DNA of 64,000 nucleotides from JBMNCQ01 sp049366715 (GCA_049366715.1 JBMNCQ010000055.1:1-64000), one strand, 5' to 3'; counted from the first letter of the stretch, positions 17,360 to 26,088 are shown. Notes: generated by a model not told the origin, from the letters alone. Numbers and translations: made by a program.

Positions 17360-18127
17360 TCAGGGCATGTAAATACCACCGTTGACATCAAGGGTTAGGC
17401 CGGTAATGTACCGGGATTGATCGGTAACCAGGAACAATACCGCCTTGGCAATATCCTCCGGTTCGCCCCACATTCCCATAGGGACAGTTTCTAGGAACTT
17501 CCGATTGACTTCTTCCGGGACCGTCAGAGTCATTTCTGTCCGGACAGAACCGGGAGCCACAGCGTTAACTCGTATCCCATATGGTGCCAGTTCGTAGGAA
17601 AGTGTCTTGGTCAGACTGATCAAACCCGCCTTGCTAGCGCAATAATGGCAACCAGCCCGGTCCACCGCGATGCGGGCCGCAAGTGATGCTATATTTATGA
17701 TAAACCCATGACGGCGTTCACGCATACCGGGTGCAGCTACTCGACACAGGTAAAACGCACTGTGCAGATTCACTGCCACAACATGTTCCCATTCGACCGG
17801 ATCCATCTCCCAGATAGTTGACTTACGAGGGCCTGGCTGGCTCTTGGGAGAAATCCCGGCGTTGTTAACTAAAATATCAACCCGACCGAACTCCGCAATG
17901 GCCCGCTCGAACAAGGCCTCCGCTTGGCCTCTATCCCCCACGTCAGCCTGCACAGCTATGGCTTTGCTACCCCTAGCCCGGAGCTCATTAGCCACGGTTT
18001 CTGCTTTATCGGCCCTCCGACTATTGATGATCACAGCCGCACCCTCCTGAGCCAGAGCATAAGCAATGGCCCGCCCAATACCCTGTCCCGCCCCAGTTAT
18101 AAGGGCTACTTCATGTGAAAGTCTCAT
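17360..18127 (-). CDS. SDR-family dehydrogenase/reductase (FabG-like)
   Basis: A 255-aa classical short-chain dehydrogenase. It has the NAD(P) motif TGAGQGIG (11-18), NNAG (88-91), catalytic Ser148, Tyr162 and Lys166 (YCASK), and a C-terminal GLTLDVNGGIYMP. The R residues after strand 2 (NSRRADK) favour NADP(H). Its codon use is visibly more GC-rich than the backbone. It lies 80 bp after the CocE-like gene in the same direction, so they are likely cotranscribed. Oxidation of an alcohol or hydroxy acid released by that hydrolase is a reasonable guess. A fatty-acid FabG role is less likely in this setting. Confidence 0.85.
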   Translation of the reverse strand: MRLSHEVALITGAGQGIGRAIAYALAQEGAAVIINSRRADKAETVANELRARGSKAIAVQADVGDRGQAEALFERAIAEFGRVDILVNNAGISPKSQPGPRKSTIWEMDPVEWEHVVAVNLHSAFYLCRVAAPGMRERRHGFIINIASLAARIAVDRAGCHYCASKAGLISLTKTLSYELAPYGIRVNAVAPGSVRTEMTLTVPEEVNRKFLETVPMGMWGEPEDIAKAVLFLVTDQSRYITGLTLDVNGGIYMP

Positions 18128-18207
18128 ACTCGAACCCTCCTCGAATTAATTGGTTTTGGAGACCTCGGTTTGGTGAGGTCTCCAAAAATCACCATTACGT
18201 AATTAGG

Positions 18208-19926
18208 TTAGAAAGACCAAGGCTTTGCCGGCACACTGCCACCAGAAATATAGGTGCCAATGACGTTCCCCTTGGTAATCGGCAACAACAGGTGTGACGG
18301 GTACTCCGAATTATGGAAAACAGTTACCCAAGAGGGGCTTTGTCGCCACAGGTGGCCTTGAGCCATCATATCCAGCGGGTTCGCGGGGGACTCGTCGTCC
18401 ACGCAGCTGATTTTTAACCCAATGCGGTGGCCGGTTTTAAAGAGATTCCCAGTTGGTACGACGCTGATATTGAACTCGTAAACATCTCCAGGTGTCAGAG
18501 CCTCTTGATCAGTATGGGAATGGAACGGTAGCCATAGTGTGGACTTTTGGGGATCGACTTTTCGTTGAGACCCACGTAGCCAACCTCTGGTCAGTAAGTG
18601 CTCATTGCCATCAGGATCTATGTCGCATAAACTGACGAACCACAGTACCTCCGTATCAGTAGTAGCGGCATACAAGTTGAGTACAATGGGTCCTATAACT
18701 TCCGTATCCTCGACCATCACCGGCGAGGCAAACTTTAAGTGCCCACGGTTATTGAAGCTATTGTCCTCAAAAGAGGTGGCACCTTCATGCGGCCAATGCT
18801 CATGCTCACTTAAAAGACCACCAGCATGCAAGTAGAAAGGAGTCCACTTAGTCTCCGGAAGCGGCCAATCTACGGCCTCCTTCCACTCACCGGTCCCACC
18901 GACAAATACCCGCACCGGTGCTTCATCCATTATCTTGGTGTCCATGCCCTTTAACCAGTAATCAAACCAACGCAATGATTCGTACTGATACTGGAAGACC
19001 GGCCGATCTAGATAGATGCGTGGTCCGATTACTAGTTTTTTGGGAGCAGTAGTTTCCTCCCAGCTTTGGAACGATCCCGGAAGATGTAGACCGTAGATAC
19101 CCCAACACGCACCCAGGTATGCCGGCACTTTGATATTCTCGTGTTTGACGTTGCGCTCTTGATAATATGGGCCATCCAGATTATTGAGGAGAATATCTAC
19201 AATCATCGAGTTGGCACCAGCGTCCGGATTTTGCAAGGCTTCAACCAAATAGGGTACGGCGCAGATATCGCGGTCCTGCAAAGCTTGTTTGATGGCTTCC
19301 TTGTAATCCTTTTCGCCCATTCGTAGCTTGGTACAAGGTTCAGCCCGACAGTTTTCAATAATCTTAGACCATCCGCGCATAAAAGCATGGGAAAGGATAC
19401 CACCGTGGTAAAACTTGTGCCGGTAAAAGTCTGTGTAACCAAAAGGTGCCCAGATTGCTTTGAGATGGGGGGGATTCAAGGCTGCCACCTGTTTCTGAGC
19501 AGTGGCGAAATACGAGACACCCCACATACCCACATTGCCATCGCACCACGGTTGGTTAGCGATCCATTCGATCGCCTCATAACTGTCCTGCACCTCTCTT
19601 GGGCCATAGTTCTGATATGTCCCTCCTGATTTGCCGGATCCACGTACATTCAGGATTATATGGGCATAACCCCTCCTCACGAAGAACTGCGGGTCCCCGG
19701 ATTCGATGCCGCCATTACGCAAAGTAATGCCAATGGGCATCGCTGGTACTGATTGCCAACTTTTATAGTAGCAGTGTACTCCCAGAATAGCAGGAAACTT
19801 ACCGGGCCCGCTGGGCCTGAAGATATCACAGTCCAGTTCAACTCCATCACTCATGCGGATTCGAACATTATAATCAACTACTACATCGTACTTACGTTCC
19901 GAGGTCTTCCATTTGAGACTAAACAT
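18208..19926 (-). CDS. CocE/NonD-family (X-Pro-dipeptidase-like) hydrolase with divergent triad
   Basis: A 572-aa alpha/beta hydrolase of the S15/CocE superfamily with the C-terminal jelly-roll (PepX_C, about 350-570). The nucleophile elbow GMWGVSYFA places Ser138, and NVRGSGKSGG forms the oxyanion region. However, the usual GWxD acid segment reads GACWGIYGLHLPG, and the usual GPWxH catalytic His segment reads VIGPRIYLDRP. At least one of Asp and His is displaced. It may belong to a subfamily using the nearby GLHLPG His, or be altered in function. AGGAGGAGAGAGG precedes the ATG. It is likely cotranscribed with the SDR gene. An esterase or amidase role is inferred. Confidence 0.8.
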   Translation of the reverse strand: MFSLKWKTSERKYDVVVDYNVRIRMSDGVELDCDIFRPSGPGKFPAILGVHCYYKSWQSVPAMPIGITLRNGGIESGDPQFFVRRGYAHIILNVRGSGKSGGTYQNYGPREVQDSYEAIEWIANQPWCDGNVGMWGVSYFATAQKQVAALNPPHLKAIWAPFGYTDFYRHKFYHGGILSHAFMRGWSKIIENCRAEPCTKLRMGEKDYKEAIKQALQDRDICAVPYLVEALQNPDAGANSMIVDILLNNLDGPYYQERNVKHENIKVPAYLGACWGIYGLHLPGSFQSWEETTAPKKLVIGPRIYLDRPVFQYQYESLRWFDYWLKGMDTKIMDEAPVRVFVGGTGEWKEAVDWPLPETKWTPFYLHAGGLLSEHEHWPHEGATSFEDNSFNNRGHLKFASPVMVEDTEVIGPIVLNLYAATTDTEVLWFVSLCDIDPDGNEHLLTRGWLRGSQRKVDPQKSTLWLPFHSHTDQEALTPGDVYEFNISVVPTGNLFKTGHRIGLKISCVDDESPANPLDMMAQGHLWRQSPSWVTVFHNSEYPSHLLLPITKGNVIGTYISGGSVPAKPWSF

Positions 19927-20033
19927 GTCCTCTCTCCTCCTTTTATATTATTGTGACCTCAATACTCATTGAGACATAATCAGTAGATTTCAGGTGCCAG
20001 CATTCTTTGTAAACATGTCCTCTCTCCTCCTTT
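19921..20033. repeat. Duplicated ribosome-site/start sequence
   Basis: AAACATGTCCTCTCTCCTCC plus TTT occurs at 19921-19943 and again, identical, at 20011-20033, 90 bp apart. On the minus strand each copy is an AAAGGAGGAGAGAGGAC-ATG-TTT translation start. The distal copy leads into an 8-codon peptide ending in TGA. Confidence 0.85.
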
Positions 20034-20633
20034 AGAATAATAGTCTCAGTGATAGGTCTATCATCTTTAAATTATGAATTGCCTATCTTTCTTACATTAC
20101 CACCTGGATTTCCCAAATTATTCTTTTAAAGGCCCCGATCCCCGAGATCCTGCTTCCATTGGTATTACCAAGTAGGTTGACCAGTTACAACGGGTTCCTC
20201 TTTATACTGTTCTAAGCGGCTTTGAACCTGGAGATATTCCTGGGATAGAAATTTTTTTTGACTTCTTTCCGCGCTTATGGGGCCTTGACCAGTAAAACTT
20301 CAAATCTCCATTAAAATTTAAACGTAAAAAGGAGAAAAAGAAAAAACTGAAAAAGTGTGAAAAACTAGCTCCTAAAGATCCTGGTATTGTTGAAAAACTT
20401 GTTAACAGCTTCCAACGTTACGGTGCCAGAAAATGTTTACCAGGAGATCCCTTATTTAATATTAATTTCCACTAAATGTAAACCTATGTGAGGTTTCTTT
20501 GCCCTGCCTTTTTGTTAGCTAACCCTCTTATTTTGCATGGAACCGATAATCCCATTGGTTTAGAGCACATCGAGACTAAATAAAGTATACAAATTATAAT
20601 GAACTCATACTACGGACACAATGCACGAAGTTT

Positions 20634-20672
20634 AGGACATGTATTTAGACAATCTGCCCGAAAATAGAAATT
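20634..20672 (+). promoter_or_regulatory. Candidate operator, left copy
   Basis: GGACA-N7-AGACAATCTGCCCGAAAAT-A-GAAATT. It matches the element at 23342-23380 read on the other strand at nearly every position in the 26-bp core (two differences). Confidence 0.5.
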
Positions 20673-21018
20673 ATCCCCAGCTTTTTTTAAAAGCTCTATA
20701 ACATCCATCTCTGCAAAACCTGCTACCGAAGCGAGAAGTGGTACGCAATGGGAAACATATTAACCCTTCGTTCATCCATCTGTCCGACCTTCACACCGTA
20801 CAACCTGTTAAACCAGCCAGGGCTGCCTAACACTTCGGGCCTTCTGTGCCAGATCTAAGCAAGGGAAGCACGAGATACGCTTCTATGTCGTCCGGTTTTT
20901 TGGGGCTTCCCGGAAGCAGCGAGAAAAGATGGGTTCGCTGATTGGTCTTAAAGAAGATTTTATATTTATTGTCTGCAGCTTTGCTGCGATATGTAGTGGT
21001 TTTGGAGCCAAAAATGGA

Positions 21019-21060
21019 CAAAAAACGGGCTGAAAAGTGCATTTTTCGGCCCGTTTTTTT
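21019..21060. terminator. Strong bidirectional terminator-like hairpin
   Basis: AAAAAACGGGC-tGAAAAgtgcaTTTTTCg-GCCCGTTTTTTT is a long interrupted stem flanked by A and T tracts. The transcript it ends is unclear. Confidence 0.7.
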
Positions 21061-21659
21061 AGAACGCTTTATAGATGACATAATAAGATTTTAAAAATAA
21101 ACATAAAATTAGAGGCCAAGTCCGGACCAAGAAAATGGTACTTCAACATAGCCTCTTTTTGGTAAAATAATGGAAATATTTTATTTGATACCATAAATGA
21201 TGACTTTTTGAAAAATAATGGTGGTGGAATCTATTTTGATGAACTATTGGGGCGCTCCTCAGTGTTGCCCGATTTATGCTGCAATAAGATTATTGCCAAA
21301 TTTTGGATGATTATTCCATATAGACTAAAGAATATTCACATCCGTCCCCCCAAGCCACTTTTCATTTAGCGATGAGGAGCTAAATCCTGTTTAATCAGGT
21401 TTCCACTAGCCTGTGCTGCAAGATCTGCCTTAGTAAGGCTTAGCATGGTGTTTTTTCTTAACTCCCTTGATTTTGTCTTTATATCGTTCCGTAAGTAACA
21501 TTGCTTATCCTCCATGGCGAAAGAAAGTGATCGTCACACATAGCCCCCGGAACCGATGCGTAGGTCCGGACTTCCTTTTGGCAGATCCGTTGCCGCAGTT
21601 CCTGCAACCTGATAGGCCTGTGTAGTCATTTTACAATCAACTACAATCGATAGTGACAG

Positions 21660-23315
21660 TTAACGCTGATGCCGGAACTTTTTCGCAGTTAGTGCAAGGC
21701 GAATCTTAAATTTTAAATCTGGATCGGTGAGTTTACCTCCTAGTAATTTTTCTAGTATGCTGATACGATACAGCAGGGTATTGCGGTGTAAGTGGAGGGT
21801 TTTTGCGGCAGATACCTGACAGAAATCCAGTTCAGCCAACGTGCTCAACGTCTTCATCAGCATCTCACTGTTGGGATGTTTCTGGATCTTTCCTATTGTG
21901 ATTGAGTACAAGTCGTCTATAATAGCTGGATTAGCATCATCCAGTATCCGTAGTACTATGTTGTCTTCGTACAATGAAATCCCTGTTTTACCATGAATGC
22001 TTTCGGCACTCCGGGCTTCAGCATAGCTTTTTTTGATGCCGTACATGCCCGGATGCGGTGAACCACAGGCCATCATAATGGGTTGACCGTATAAGTGGTG
22101 AATTCGGTTGTAAAGCATTTCTATTTTTTTTCGTAGCTTTGAGGTATCATCAACTGCTGCATAGGGTAGTAGGAAAATAACGCGGTTTACTGATTTCGTT
22201 ACAAAAACCGGGAGATTAAATAACTGGAGTGTTTCCTTCACGATTCCAATTAACCGTTCTTGCCGGTAAGAATCCTCCGGCTTATACAAAATGTTTTGTT
22301 CGTTCCCCTGCGGGGCTACGATAATTACTGAATAGTTAATACGTAGGTCGAACCCGGATAACCTAGCGCGTTCGATGAGTTCAAAATTATCTGCGTTTGG
22401 GTCCCCCAGTAGAAGCGCATCAATGAGGCTATAATGAATGCGTGCCTCTACCGCAGCCACCGCTTGTTGCCGCAATACGTGCATCGCCATAACCGCTGCT
22501 CCATGTTCCATTACGCGCATATCCGATTCTGAGAAGGGTTCATTATCAGATAGGGTTGTAAAGTATACAGACATTTCTCCGGCTAAACGCACCGGACATA
22601 TGACGCGTTCCTGCATTCCCAAATCAGTGGGTCCCTGAAAACGAAAGGGCTTGGTGGCCTTATGCAAAATTTCCATCACCCCTATGTGTTCCAGGCGGTT
22701 TACCACTTTGAGAGGGATCTGTTCGGCTTCTATGGTAGCCAGCCGCACCGGATCTACGTCCTTGCCCCACGCAGCATGGGTCAGAAGCTTGTCATCCCTA
22801 TAAAAGACCGCGATGGATTTGCGAAGTGAATTGGAAAGCACTGAAGTGATATGGGAGAGGTTTCGGGCTTCTACCGCCGCTTCGGTTACCTTACGATGGA
22901 CGGATTCAGCCCACTCAATTGAATCATACCGCCGTCGAAAAATTTCGCTTTGAATCGCGTCGCCAATCATCCCTAACGAAATACCTGGTTGCCCTATCAA
23001 GAGCGGTAACGATATCCGTTCGGCTTCCTCTGCAATATCTTCTGGGATTGCAGTCCAGAAACTATCCAGTTCTACGGCCAGAGCAGCTGCCCCTGCCACT
23101 TTAATATCTTTAAGGAGTTGAACGCCACGGGACCCATCAGGCCAGCCCCAGCCGTTTGTAAGGACGAGATCACAACTGATGATGCAGCGTGTGTCTTGGT
23201 AGAATTCCCAGAAGAGAACGCGCCGAATCTCCGGATCTAGCTTTGAATTGCCTGTCACTAGCTTAAGTAGCTGGCCTGATGGTAAGCTAAGTACTGTGCC
23301 AAGAGATATAGACAT
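21660..23315 (-). CDS. PucR/CdaR-type transcriptional regulator
   Basis: A 551-aa regulator. It has a PucR N-terminal domain (about 1-125), a central GAF-like/GGDEF-like region (about 160-430), and a C-terminal HTH_30 (about 480-540) recognisable by STLAELDFCQVSAAKTLHLH then RNTLLYRISILEKLLG. PucR-type proteins activate purine, polyamine, sugar-acid and other catabolic genes in response to the substrate. It sits beyond a long spacer from the CocE/SDR/MFS genes, on the same strand, and is their most likely regulator. A 39-bp element just before its ATG recurs in the spacer toward CocE. GGGAGGCGAATCGA precedes the ATG. Confidence 0.85.
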   Translation of the reverse strand: MSISLGTVLSLPSGQLLKLVTGNSKLDPEIRRVLFWEFYQDTRCIISCDLVLTNGWGWPDGSRGVQLLKDIKVAGAAALAVELDSFWTAIPEDIAEEAERISLPLLIGQPGISLGMIGDAIQSEIFRRRYDSIEWAESVHRKVTEAAVEARNLSHITSVLSNSLRKSIAVFYRDDKLLTHAAWGKDVDPVRLATIEAEQIPLKVVNRLEHIGVMEILHKATKPFRFQGPTDLGMQERVICPVRLAGEMSVYFTTLSDNEPFSESDMRVMEHGAAVMAMHVLRQQAVAAVEARIHYSLIDALLLGDPNADNFELIERARLSGFDLRINYSVIIVAPQGNEQNILYKPEDSYRQERLIGIVKETLQLFNLPVFVTKSVNRVIFLLPYAAVDDTSKLRKKIEMLYNRIHHLYGQPIMMACGSPHPGMYGIKKSYAEARSAESIHGKTGISLYEDNIVLRILDDANPAIIDDLYSITIGKIQKHPNSEMLMKTLSTLAELDFCQVSAAKTLHLHRNTLLYRISILEKLLGGKLTDPDLKFKIRLALTAKKFRHQR

Positions 23316-23341
23316 TCGATTCGCCTCCCAAAAGCAGAGAA

Positions 23342-23380
23342 AATTTCAATTTTCGGGCAAATTGTCTATGGAATTGTCAA
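23342..23380 (-). promoter_or_regulatory. Candidate operator, right copy upstream of PucR gene
   Basis: Minus strand: TTGACA-N7-AGACAATTTGCCCGAAAATTGAAATT, ending about 26 nt before the ATG. It is paired with the copy at 20634-20672. The TTGACA could be a -35 box, but no clear -10 follows at 17 bp. Confidence 0.5.
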
Positions 23381-23433
23381 ATTTAGTTTAGTCCTTAAAT
23401 TCGTGATATAATATCAAGTTAGATCCGCAAGAT

Positions 23434-23745
23434 TTAGAAAGCCGTTAACGCTCGATAAGTGATGGTTTGAGTTGAAATGCACGCATTTAAAAGTCGGTTA
23501 AACATTTGGCCTTGAAACCGCCTGCGATTGCTACGAAAACAGAATTCATTCAAATAAAGCTGAAGGTGTTTCGATCCCAATCCGTGGTATGTATCACCTA
23601 TAGAGGCTTTTGCATTTGAGATCATGGTGTGCAGCCATTTAAAATGAAAATTCAGTCAATTGATGGTCATAGCCTTCCCTAGCGAACGCCTTGTAAGATT
23701 TATATGCATCACTATTAATGGTTGTACCAGATATCATATTCTTTT
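23434..23745 (-). pseudogene. IS1595-family transposase C-terminal remnant (frameshifted)
   Basis: The minus strand gives TINSDAYKSYKAFAREGYDH, then after a frame change KWLHTMISNAKASIGDTYHG and LQLYLNEFCFRSNRR...FNRLLNACISTQTITY. These are the conserved C-terminal blocks of IS1595/IS1016 DDE transposases (HTxISNAKAxxxGTYHGxxxKHLQxYLDEFxYRFNRR). The N-terminal Zn-ribbon half is absent. It abuts a relB fragment. Confidence 0.8.
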
Positions 23746-23792
23746 GGGCGAACTCAACTTGATTCTTGTTGTGCCATGGCAACCATTTGATA

Positions 23793-23909
23793 TCAAAAAA
23801 ATATATTTACTACATTTGATACCGGAATACCTAATTGGTGCAATACAGTTTCTGCTTGTTCCTTAAGACCCGGCTCAAGGCTTACATATAAATTTGTTGT
23901 CTTCGCCAT
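23793..23909 (-). pseudogene. RelB/DinJ-type antitoxin N-terminal fragment
   Basis: From ATG 23909: MAKTTNLYVSLEPGLKEQAE then TVLHQLGIPVSNVVNIFF and stop, 38 codons. This is the ribbon-helix-helix N-terminus of RelB/DinJ antitoxins, which normally continue for another 45-55 residues. The break falls at the usual NAIxLFL position, where IS1595 debris begins. No partner toxin is nearby. A dead toxin-antitoxin remnant. Confidence 0.75.
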
Positions 23910-24363
23910 AACCAATCACTCTTTCTATAGTGATATTATATGCAATTGCATTTACGATAGCAATATATTGTCCAAACGAAATTTATATCTGTTGTTAATA
24001 ATCGTTACTGTTCACACCCCCGCCGTCATTGCCCCCGAGGAATGTTGCCCGTCAGTCTTTTGACAGCGGGTATAGGCAGCTGTCTTTTTCCGGGACAATA
24101 GCGCTGTGGTGTCCTCCGTTCCGCCCGCGCCCTATGGTCCTGCTCACTTTAAGCCATTGGACGGCCTTGTAACATGTGCCGCGGCACCTGGTCGGCGCCT
24201 CGACGAATGTTTCGAGCAGGCCTGATGCCCGTATTTATTATGCCAGTCGGCAGGGATCCTCTTAGATATGAGGGACAAGATATGGCTTGCCATATCAAGA
24301 GAAAAAAAAGGTTTATACATAGGTCGGTGATTTATAGCAGGCATCTAGTGCAAGGAGGAAATC
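23910..24363. other. Intergenic spacer with palindrome
   Basis: No gene is supported. GATATGGC-TT-GCCATATC (24279-24296) is a perfect palindrome 68 bp upstream of the VOC pseudogene and could have been its operator. GC content is high in 24,020-24,260, unlike the flanks, and its origin is unclear. Confidence 0.4.
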
Positions 24364-24532
24364 ATGAATAAAATAACTTGGATCTGTCTGGGTGTTCGTG
24401 ATATGAAACGAAGTAATCTTTTTTTATACGCCGGAGACAAAATTCGAGTTAGATCCTCTAGCCTTTTTGGCAGAAGATATTTCATCTGATAATCCGCGCC
24501 GCCCAGCATGGGTTTTAAGGGGCTTTTGCATT
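24364..24532 (+). pseudogene. VOC (glyoxalase/bleomycin-resistance) superfamily remnant
   Basis: An excellent ribosome site (AAGGAGGAAATC) leads into ATG 24364 and MNKITWICLGVRDMKRSN, the typical VOC first strand. The next codons jump to YAGDKIR, and after a frame change (from about 24,444) to ELDPLAFLAEDISSDNP. Internal deletion and frameshift have destroyed the gene; the second metal-binding half is gone. The control region remains intact, suggesting recent decay. Confidence 0.7.
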
Positions 24533-24551
24533 AACAGCACCATAAAAAGAA

Positions 24552-24591
24552 CAAAAGGCGGCAACTGGTAGAGGCCAGAAGCCGTCTTTTG
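24552..24591 (+). mobile_element. IS1182-type leader hairpin, right copy
   Basis: CAAAAGGCGGC...GCCGTCTTTTG with an inner CTGG/CCAG stem, homologous to 13970-14009. Confidence 0.55.
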
Positions 24592-24604
24592 CCGTAAACT
24601 ATAG

Positions 24605-25040
24605 TTGATGAAAAGAAATATTTTACGTCCAGATTATATATCAACCGGGAGTGTATATCCGTTTATTCCTGTCCTCACTGCTCTGGCTGCCCGCACAAGG
24701 CCAAGTGTATCAAAGGTAAAAGCAAGGTACCATTGGAAGAGCGAAGCAAGAATCTTTACGTCTCCAAGAAATTTCAAAGACAGCGAGCTGAGATGGAAGA
24801 CCGTATCAATACTGACGAAGGTATTCTCTTACGGATAAATCGCTCCATCCAGGTCGAGGGCGCCTTTGGTGTTCTGAAACAAAACATGGGTTTTCGCCCT
24901 TTTCTTCTACGAGGCCGGGTAAAAGTGCAAACAGAGTTTTTCCTGCGGCTACAGCGTTCAAGATAAACAAACTCCACAATACAATCCAATCGCCCTGGAG
25001 CATATTTGCATATTCCACAGGCAGCCTAACCAAAAACTAA
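24605..25040 (+). pseudogene. IS1182-family transposase remnant (C-terminal half)
   Basis: After a left-end segment shared with the 14.05-kb copy, the plus strand reads VYSCPHCSGCPHKAKC (Zn-ribbon), then EERSKNLYVSKKFQRQRAEM, RINTDEGILLRINRSIQVEG and AFGVLKQNMGFRPFLLRGR, the IS1182 C-terminal half with the catalytic Glu region. Near 24,945 a frameshift occurs, after which AFKINKLHNTIQSPW continues to the stop at 25038-25040. The N-terminal and central parts are deleted, so the two remnants keep complementary halves. Confidence 0.85.
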
Positions 25041-25404
25041 AATGTTATCCACAGGGGAAAAACCTTCCCTTGTTTTCCTGTGCCTAAACACACTAAATTA
25101 GTAAAATTCACTTATATATGATGCAAATATTTGTTTGTTTCAAATTTCAAAGGGCATGTCACCCTACGTTTTTAATTAACGTTTTGCGACACGCCCTTTG
25201 CTATATATTAATGAGGAGGTTAAGTGACCTGGATCTAGGGATATCATATGCATTTAGACCGGACATCCCGCCTATCAAAAATACTGTTGCGGCTTCTGGT
25301 TTGACGCTGGTCTGTCCTTTACTCTGCAATTGTAACAAAGAAAGATGTCCGCTGTGTGTCAAAAATTAAAAAATTTTCTTTTTGACCAAATGCATAATTT
25401 TTAA
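25041..25404. other. Intergenic region with 53-bp inverted repeat
   Basis: Contains CAAAGGGC...GCCCTTTG (25148-25200) with inner TGTC/GACA and ACGTT/AACGT pairs. A 52-codon frame from ATG 25211 ends with CPLLCNCNKERCPLC but has no ribosome site; I do not call it. Confidence 0.5.
25148..25200. repeat. Imperfect 53-bp inverted repeat
   Basis: The outer arms CAAAGGGC/GCCCTTTG are perfect; the inner arms are TGTC/GACA and ACGTT/AACGT. Possibly a small MITE or IS end. Confidence 0.7.
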
Positions 25405-26088
25405 TTATTTCACACAAAATTGATACCCCATCCCCCTCAATGTTTTTATTTCTCCTTCTGCTGACGGCCAGTTTTCCAGGGTTTTCCTGATTCTTTTAAT
25501 CGCCAAATCCACGGCCCGGTCACTTCCTTCATAATCAAGCCCCCAAACCTGCTCAATGAGCTGCTCCCGGGTAAAAGTCTGGTTAGGATTCCGGGCCAGA
25601 AACATAAATAAAGCCAGATCCCGGGGAATAAAGCTCAACTCAATGCCGTAAAGAAATACATTATAGGCTTTAAAATCAATTTTCAGCTTGCCGTAATATC
25701 TGATTTCCTCATTAGACAGAACATTATGAGCCGACCTGCGCAGCACCGCTTTCACCCTTTGCACCACTTCCTCGGCTGCGAAGGGCTTGGTGATATAATC
25801 ATCGGCTCCTTCTTTTAAACCTAAAATTTTATTATCCACCTGCCCCAAAGCCGTCAGCATGATTACAGGACAGGACCCCTTTTCTCTGATATATTTGAGA
25901 ATGCTCCAGCCATCCTGACCGGGAAGCATAACATCTAATAAAACGAGGACCGGCTCCGAACCATTAAACTTGTCTATCCCTTCCTGACCGGTAAAAGCTT
26001 GTTCTACTTGAAAATTTGCTTTCTCCAGATAAGCCTTTAAAACACGGGAAATAGCAACTTCATCTTCAATAATTAAGATCTTTTCCAT
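25405..26088 (-). CDS. OmpR-family response regulator (orphan)
   Basis: A 227-aa two-domain regulator. The receiver has the acidic pair E8/D9, phosphoacceptor Asp52 (LLDVMLPG), the T79-region MLTALG, and Lys in DDYITKPF. The C-terminal winged helix has FTREQLIEQVWGLDYEGSDR then AVDLAIKRIRKTLE and GMGYQF. No histidine kinase gene is adjacent, so its partner lies elsewhere. AGGAGAGG precedes the ATG. It follows the island border directly and is the first backbone gene. Targets unknown. Confidence 0.92.
   Translation of the reverse strand: MEKILIIEDEVAISRVLKAYLEKANFQVEQAFTGQEGIDKFNGSEPVLVLLDVMLPGQDGWSILKYIREKGSCPVIMLTALGQVDNKILGLKEGADDYITKPFAAEEVVQRVKAVLRRSAHNVLSNEEIRYYGKLKIDFKAYNVFLYGIELSFIPRDLALFMFLARNPNQTFTREQLIEQVWGLDYEGSDRAVDLAIKRIRKTLENWPSAEGEIKTLRGMGYQFCVK

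Larger units (their letters stand above)
19944..21659. other. 1.7-kb region without a supported gene
   Basis: Only short or low-quality frames are present. A 57-aa Lys-rich frame (20,303-20,476, plus) and an 84-codon minus frame (20827-21081) lack ribosome sites and family matches. A strong bidirectional hairpin is at 21,019-21,060. A 39-bp element (20634-20672) matches the region just upstream of the PucR gene in inverted orientation. GTCCGGACC/GGTCCGGACTTCC words at 21,120 and 21,572 hint at further eroded mobile DNA. Confidence 0.5.

Noticed and set aside
20827..21081. 84-codon minus-strand frame
   Set aside because: It starts beside a strong terminator hairpin and encodes its arms (FSARFLSIFGSKT); no ribosome site or family match.
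25043..25051. Perfect DnaA box TTATCCACA
   Set aside because: A single box without neighbours or AT-rich unwinding region; not an origin.
25118..25369. Cys-rich small ORF (CPLLCNCNKERCPLC)
   Set aside because: Covers a 53-bp inverted repeat, no ribosome site at any ATG; probably chance.
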